Positions 59,561 through 64,000 of a stretch of 64,000 nt of DNA are shown piece after piece. Source of the stretch: Desulfotignum sp032250905 (GTDB lineage: Bacteria > Desulfobacterota > Desulfobacteria > Desulfobacterales > Desulfobacteraceae); assembly GCA_032250905.1 (NCBI GenBank), contig JAVVEQ010000003.1, positions 1-64,000 of the forward strand, given 5' to 3'. Position 1 is the first letter of the stretch. Each line of letters starts with the position of its first letter. A program made the translations under genes and the position numbers. The notes under the pieces were generated by a model. It made no database searches. It was given only the letters and a program-made list of their open reading frames with translations, and was not told the origin of the DNA.

Positions 59561-61158
59561 GTCTCAACGACCTGCCCTGGCAGGTGAAATACAGCAATGA
59601 TCGCTGTACCCTGTGCGGCCAGTGCACTTCCGTGTGTCCGGTACAGGCCATTGAACTGACTGTGTTCAGAAAAAGGACCCTGAAAACCAGCATCCAAAGA
59701 CAGGCGGAGCAGGTCACAGAGCAGCACGTGTTTTACGGGATCCGGCAGAAAACCGATGTGGCCCATGCCTGCATCGGGTGCGCCATGTGTACCCTGGTCT
59801 GTCCCAATGACGCCATCCATCCGGAAAAGAATCCCGGACTGGACCGGATGAAGTTTCACATCAACCAGCAGGGGGTGCCCCGACGCCGGGGCGGCCGACG
59901 GAACGCTGCCGGGTCCATTCTGGATCGGATCAAGTTCACCCGGATTTCCATGCTCACTGACCCGGCCCTGGATGCCGGCCGTCATGAATTTGAAATGAGG
60001 ACGCTGCTGGGGCGGGTGCTTTCCCCCAGGGAAAACATGAAACGACTGCGGGAAAAGGGGTGGATTCCGCCGGTACGCGAAATTTATCCGCTGATCATCG
60101 GCGGCATGTCTTTTGGTGCCCTGTCCCCCACCATGTGGGAGGGTCTGCAGATGGGGGTGGCCTATCTGAACGAGGAAATGAATATGCCGGTACGCATGTG
60201 CACGGGAGAAGGCGGATGCCCGCCCCGGCTGCTGCGGTCCCGGTTTCTTAAATATGTGATTTTGCAGATCGCCTCAGGGTATTTCGGGTGGGACGAAATC
60301 ATCCACGCGATTCCCCACATGAAGGAAGATCCCTGCGCCATCGAGATCAAATACGGCCAGGGCGCCAAACCCGGGGACGGCGGGCTTTTGATGTGGCACA
60401 AGGTCAACAAACTCATCGCTGCCATCCGGGGCGTGCCCGCCGGCGTCAGCCTGCCCAGCCCGCCGACCCACCAGACCCAGTATTCCATCGAGGAGTCCGT
60501 GGCAAAGATGATTTTGTCCATGTCCATGGCCTGGGGATTTCGGGTGCCGGTGTATCCCAAGATTTCGGCGTCCTCCACCTCCCTGGCCGTGCTCAACAAC
60601 CTCACGCGCAACGACTATGCTTCAGGCCTGGCAATCGATGGTGAGGACGGGGGAACCGGCGCCGCCTATGCCGTGTCCATGGATCACATGGGACATCCCA
60701 TTGCCAGCTGTATCCGGGACAATTACCTGAATCTGACCAAAATCGGCAAGCAGAACGAAATTCCGCTGTTTGCAGGCGGTGGTATCGGCAAGAACGGCAA
60801 CCTGGCCGCCAATGCCGCGGCATTGATCATGCTGGGTGCCTCCGGGGTTCAGATCGGCAAATATGTGATGCAGACTGCTGCCGGGTGCGTGGGAACCGAA
60901 GAGGACCGCTGCAATGTGTGTAACGTGGGTATCTGTCCCAAGGGCATCACTTCCCAGGATCCACGGCTCTACCGCCGCCTGGATCCCGAAGATGTCGCCC
61001 GCCGGGTGGTGGACCTGTTTGTGTCCTTTGACACGGAACTCAAAAAGATCGTGGCGCCTCTGGGCCGGTCGACTTCCCTGCCCATCGGCATGTCCGACGC
61101 TCTGGGCATTGACGATATTGCCGCCGCCCGGAGACTGAGCATCAAGTATGTAGTGTAA
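59524..61158 (+). CDS. glutamate synthase FMN domain protein with N-terminal ferredoxin (archaeal-type GltB2)
   Basis: Residues about 20-110 hold two 4Fe-4S sites (CTLCGQCTSVCPVQ and CIGCAMCTLVCPND). Residues 170-540 are the FMN/2-oxoglutarate barrel: PLIIGGMSFGALSPTMWEGL, GEGGCPPRLL, IDGEDGGTGAAYAVSMDH, then the 3Fe-4S region CVGTEEDRCNVCNVGICPKG. It reductively joins ammonia to 2-oxoglutarate. GGAGG precedes the ATG. The extra ferredoxin suggests electrons may come from reduced ferredoxin or from the GltD-like domain of the next gene. Confidence 0.9.
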   Translation: MSSNRSLEPSALSLNDLPWQVKYSNDRCTLCGQCTSVCPVQAIELTVFRKRTLKTSIQRQAEQVTEQHVFYGIRQKTDVAHACIGCAMCTLVCPNDAIHPEKNPGLDRMKFHINQQGVPRRRGGRRNAAGSILDRIKFTRISMLTDPALDAGRHEFEMRTLLGRVLSPRENMKRLREKGWIPPVREIYPLIIGGMSFGALSPTMWEGLQMGVAYLNEEMNMPVRMCTGEGGCPPRLLRSRFLKYVILQIASGYFGWDEIIHAIPHMKEDPCAIEIKYGQGAKPGDGGLLMWHKVNKLIAAIRGVPAGVSLPSPPTHQTQYSIEESVAKMILSMSMAWGFRVPVYPKISASSTSLAVLNNLTRNDYASGLAIDGEDGGTGAAYAVSMDHMGHPIASCIRDNYLNLTKIGKQNEIPLFAGGGIGKNGNLAANAAALIMLGASGVQIGKYVMQTAAGCVGTEEDRCNVCNVGICPKGITSQDPRLYRRLDPEDVARRVVDLFVSFDTELKKIVAPLGRSTSLPIGMSDALGIDDIAAARRLSIKYVV

Positions 61159-61163
61159 GGAAA

Positions 61164-63500
61164 ATGGTTATGACACACGACGATTTTATTTATATTCCCG
61201 GCAGAAGAGAGGAAAAACGGATTCCATCCAGAGTCCTGGAGGAGATCATCCATCAGCAGGTCCGCAGCGGTCACCGGAATCTGGAGATCGAGGCCTTTGG
61301 CCAGCACGGCATCGGCGGGCGGTTGTGGGACAAGGGCACGGATTTGGTAAATATCCGCATCATCGGCCATTCCGGCCAGCGGACCGGTTCCCTGGGAACC
61401 GCCAACACCCGCATCGAGATCATGGGGCCGGCATCCGATGACCTGGGATGGCTCAATGCCGGGGCACAGATCGTGGTGCACGGCCATGCCTCCAACGGGG
61501 TCATGAACGGGGCGGCCCAGGGCCGGGTGTTTGTGGGCGGCAGCATCGGCGCCCGGGGCATGACCATGACCAAGCACAATCCCCGGTTTGATCCGCCGGA
61601 ACTGTGGGTTTTGGGCACGGCCGGGGACTACTTCGGTGAATTCATGGCCGGCGGTGTCGCCGTGGTATGCGGCCACGGCAGTCAGCCCGAAGACCAGGTG
61701 CTGGGATACCGGCCCCTGGTGGGCATGGTGGGCGGCAAGGTCTTTGTCCGGGGCAGTGCAAAAGGATTCAGTGAAAAAGATGCCAAGCTGGCCGCGTTGA
61801 CCGATGAGGAGTGGCAGTGGCTGGAAACCCGGCTCGAAACGTTTTTGAAAAATATCGGCCGAATGGATCTTCAGGCGTCTTTGACGGTCCGGCCCGAATG
61901 GATACTTCTCACTGCCAAGTCTCCCCATGAAAAGGCGGACAGCCCAAACCGGCCGGATATGGCGTATTTCAGAAAACAGGTCTGGGACCGTGAGCTGGGA
62001 GCCGGGGGACTGATCGGGGATCTTCAGCCGGTGGCGCCGGGAACGATTCCAGTGATCCCCACAGGGGAACTGCGCCGGTATGTGCCGGTGTGGGAACAGG
62101 GAAAATATATCGCCCCGTGCCAGGACGCCTGTCCTACAGGTATTCCGGTTCAGGACCGCTGGTATATGCTGAGGGCCGATAACGAGGATGAAGCCATTGC
62201 CATGGGCCTGACCCACACCCCGTTTCCGGCCACGGTCTGCGGATACCTGTGTCCCAGTCCCTGCATGGCGGCCTGCACCCGGCATCAGGAAAAGATGACA
62301 CCGGTGAATGTCCGGGATCTGGGCAGGGCCGGTGAAAACGTTCCCCCCCCTGAACCCGGGGAATCGACCGGAAGAAAAATGGCCGTGATCGGCGCCGGCC
62401 CCGGCGGTTTGTCCGCGGCCTGGCACCTGACTCTCAAGGGCCATTCTGTGACGGTGTTCGATACCGGAGCGGAAATCGGCGGTAAAATCGCCTCAGTGAT
62501 ACCAGGATCCCGGATTCCTGAACAGACCCTGAAAACCGAACTGGCAAGGATTAAGGCCCTGGTTCCCGATATTCGGCTGGAGCAATCCATCGATGCTGAA
62601 ACGTTCGCCCGAATCAGGGATGACTATGATTTCACCATTGTTGCGGCCGGAGCGAAAAAACCCAGGACCCTGCCGGTGCCCGGTATGGAACGGACGGTTT
62701 TTGCCAACGAGTTTCTGACAGCGGCCAAAGCGGGAAAAGTCAAACCCGGCAACCGGGTGGTGATCATCGGTGCGGGCAACGTGGGATGTGATGTGGCCAC
62801 TGAAGCCCACCGGCTGGGCGCCAGAGACATTACCCTCATTGACGTTCAGCAGCCGGCAGCCTTTGGCAGGGAACGGGAGGATGCCGAAAAATGCGGGGCC
62901 AGATTCCTGTGGCCCGTGTTTACCGGTGAAATCACCGAACATGGGGTGACGCTTCAGAACGGTGACCTGCTGCCGGCGGACACAGTGGTGGTGGCCATCG
63001 GCGATGTCCCGGACCTGGATTTTATCGGCACCCGTCTGGCTGTGGAAAACGGATATGTGACTGTGGACCGTTTCAACCGCACCTCGGATCCAAAAGTGTT
63101 TGCCATCGGCGATATGGTGGCCCCGGGTCTGATCACCGATGCCATCGGGGCGGGCAAACGGGCGGCCCTTGTCATTCATCAGATCGCAGTGGAAAACACT
63201 GTCCATGAGACAGCACCGCTGCCGGTGGTGGACAAATCCCGGATCCACCTGGCCTATTATGATCCCGAAAAAATGTCAGAAGGTCTGACTGCCTGCGCGG
63301 AAGCGTGCGCCTCCTGTGGAAAATGCAGGGATTGCGGCATCTGTGTGGCCATCTGTCCGGAAAGCGCCATTCATCGTAATGACCTGGGTGATCAGGGATT
63401 TGAATACCAGGTGGATCCGGAACGGTGCATCGGGTGCGGGTTCTGCAAAGGGGCCTGTCCCTGCGGGATCTGGGATTTGATTCCCAATACGCCGATATAG
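61164..63500 (+). CDS. fused GXGXG domain, GltD-like oxidoreductase and C-terminal ferredoxin
   Basis: The 778 residues join three parts. Residues 20-250 are the glutamate synthase third domain (GXGXG repeats: GASDDLGWLNAGAQIVVHG is the class, with VMNGAAQGRVFVGGSIGARG). Residues 310-680 are a GltD/NfnB-like part with a cysteine-rich entry (CQDACPTGIPVQDRWYML, CGYLCPSPCMAACTR), FAD motif VIGAGPGGLSAAWHL and NADP motif VVIIGAGNVGCDVATEAHRL. Residues 700-778 are a ferredoxin with CRDCGICVAICPES and CIGCGFCKGACPCG. It supplies electrons to the synthase domain and completes the enzyme. A separate-gene form of the first domain is more usual. The start at 61164 or 61170 follows TAAGGAAA. Confidence 0.9.
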   Translation: MVMTHDDFIYIPGRREEKRIPSRVLEEIIHQQVRSGHRNLEIEAFGQHGIGGRLWDKGTDLVNIRIIGHSGQRTGSLGTANTRIEIMGPASDDLGWLNAGAQIVVHGHASNGVMNGAAQGRVFVGGSIGARGMTMTKHNPRFDPPELWVLGTAGDYFGEFMAGGVAVVCGHGSQPEDQVLGYRPLVGMVGGKVFVRGSAKGFSEKDAKLAALTDEEWQWLETRLETFLKNIGRMDLQASLTVRPEWILLTAKSPHEKADSPNRPDMAYFRKQVWDRELGAGGLIGDLQPVAPGTIPVIPTGELRRYVPVWEQGKYIAPCQDACPTGIPVQDRWYMLRADNEDEAIAMGLTHTPFPATVCGYLCPSPCMAACTRHQEKMTPVNVRDLGRAGENVPPPEPGESTGRKMAVIGAGPGGLSAAWHLTLKGHSVTVFDTGAEIGGKIASVIPGSRIPEQTLKTELARIKALVPDIRLEQSIDAETFARIRDDYDFTIVAAGAKKPRTLPVPGMERTVFANEFLTAAKAGKVKPGNRVVIIGAGNVGCDVATEAHRLGARDITLIDVQQPAAFGREREDAEKCGARFLWPVFTGEITEHGVTLQNGDLLPADTVVVAIGDVPDLDFIGTRLAVENGYVTVDRFNRTSDPKVFAIGDMVAPGLITDAIGAGKRAALVIHQIAVENTVHETAPLPVVDKSRIHLAYYDPEKMSEGLTACAEACASCGKCRDCGICVAICPESAIHRNDLGDQGFEYQVDPERCIGCGFCKGACPCGIWDLIPNTPI

Positions 63501-63520
63501 CGGGGTGGTCAGATTTTTCC

Positions 63521-63549
63521 TTGACGCTGCCTCTTTTGATTCGTATATA
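63521..63549 (+). promoter_or_regulatory. candidate promoter of the substrate-binding protein gene
   Basis: TTGACG (63521-63526), 17 bases, TATATA (63544-63549), 31 bases before the start codon. It indicates that the transporter is transcribed separately from the glutamate synthase. Confidence 0.5.
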
Positions 63550-63579
63550 AAACAAGCCGATTGAAAGGGGGGATGTGTC

Positions 63580-64000
63580 GTGAAACAGGGATGGTTGCAT
63601 TTTCTGAGATGCCTGGGATTGGGTGGAGTTTTGTGGGTGGTGCTGATGACGGGGCAGGTGGATGCGGTCTCCCTGCCGGACCGGGTATTGAAATTTGCGG
63701 TTCACACCAGCAGCCTTGGCAGTCTGGACCCCCATATACTGAGAGGCTCCCAGGATTACACCTATGCGGACATGGTTTTCAACTGTCTGATCCGCTATGT
63801 GCCCGGGGATCTGGCCCGGCTGGAACCGGACATCGCAGAATCCATTCCCACATTTGAGTTGCGAAACGGACGTCAGGTCTGGACCGTTCGTTTGAAAAAA
63901 GGGGTTTTCTTTCATCCGGGACCGTTCAATTCTCCCTATGAACTGACTGTGGAAGACGTGATTTTTTCCTTGAAGAAAATGGCGGATCCGGATGTCAGCA
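63580..64000 (+). CDS. peptide/nickel-type ABC transporter substrate-binding protein, N-terminal fragment
   Basis: About 140 codons are visible before the window ends. A GTG start follows AGGGGGG at seven bases. The product begins with a signal peptide (about 1-31, core LGGVLWVVLMTG). Family 5 solute-binding features follow: SLGSLDPHILRGSQDYTYAD, MVFNCLIRYVPG and WTVRLKKGVFFHPG. It would bind peptides or similar ligands in the periplasm for an ABC importer. The other frame covering this region is a non-coding shadow. Confidence 0.82.
   Translation, partial: MKQGWLHFLRCLGLGGVLWVVLMTGQVDAVSLPDRVLKFAVHTSSLGSLDPHILRGSQDYTYADMVFNCLIRYVPGDLARLEPDIAESIPTFELRNGRQVWTVRLKKGVFFHPGPFNSPYELTVEDVIFSLKKMADPDVS

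Noticed and set aside
60969..62444. 491-codon minus-strand frame opposite the glutamate synthase genes
   Set aside because: It lies across two clearly coding plus-strand genes with complete iron-sulfur and FAD motifs; its own translation has none.
63561..63857. 98-codon plus-strand frame at the start of the last gene
   Set aside because: The overlapping GTG frame gives a signal peptide and family 5 solute-binding motifs, so this frame is a shadow.
1..64000. Mobile elements, CRISPR arrays, tRNA or rRNA genes
   Set aside because: No transposase, integrase, regularly spaced direct repeats, tRNA cloverleaf or rRNA signature was found on reading through the window.

Overview
This window reads as a chromosomal segment of a strictly anaerobic, metabolically versatile deltaproteobacterium (Desulfobacterota), most plausibly a Desulfobacteraceae-type sulfate reducer such as Desulfotignum. 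This is an inference from gene content, not a database match. The clues are several crotonases, an acyl-CoA ligase and a butyryl-CoA-type beta-oxidation operon; a RACE-type activator of corrinoid proteins; an archaeal-type split glutamate synthase with ferredoxin domains; a haem-c diguanylate cyclase; many PAS/GAF hybrid kinases; and the Cys-x2-Cys tail common on deltaproteobacterial signalling proteins. Base composition and codon use look even across the window. I see no rRNA, tRNA, CRISPR array, transposase, integrase or phage gene.

Layout. 1-207 is the broken-off 5' end of a crotonase. 422-3322 is a four-gene signalling operon: an unknown helical protein, a stand-alone cobalamin-binding protein with the Wx9EH signature of CarH-type photoreceptors, a histidine kinase and a response regulator. 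3375-7449 holds a periplasmic-sensing hybrid kinase and a haem-c GGDEF protein. 7472-15108 is metabolic: a SAM methyltransferase, two crotonases, the metY-metX-metW methionine operon with a promoter/operator in front, and an acyl-CoA ligase. 15423-23236 is informational and quality control: RlmN-like radical SAM enzyme, a YcaO-TPR fusion with a MOSC protein, an ECF sigma factor with a zinc anti-sigma, MutY with an intact Nudix box, PepA and a CBS protein. 23233-34921 contains cardiolipin synthase with an EEP nuclease, a SYLF lipoid-binding protein, the RACE protein, the DUF294/exonuclease pair, Ogt, a zinc phospholipase-C-like protein, an Atg22-like transporter and a CoA-disulfide-reductase-like flavoprotein.

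35126-46698 is the least conventional part. It has a flavoprotein fused to a phosphatase-like domain whose nucleophile is lost, an MscS-like protein and a hybrid kinase with two MshEN-like repeats in one operon. It also has a ferritin-like/SLOG-like pair, and a 1418-residue protein in which pyruvate phosphate dikinase nucleotide-binding and phosphohistidine domains are attached to a large unknown N-terminal region but lack the PEP-binding barrel; this gene is followed directly by a long-form GAPDH. 46856-51285 encodes an RND efflux pump. 51303-57208 is a beta-oxidation operon (hbd-acd-thl) facing a sigma-54 activator; between them I find a -24/-12 promoter and a long inverted repeat at enhancer distance. 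58430-63500 is the split glutamate synthase, and 63580-64000 is the start of a peptide-type ABC substrate-binding protein.

The strongest candidates for something under-described are the cobalamin/CarH-like two-component operon (422-3322), the YcaO-TPR/MOSC pair, the barrel-less PPDK fusion beside GAPDH, and the sigma-54 switch on beta-oxidation.
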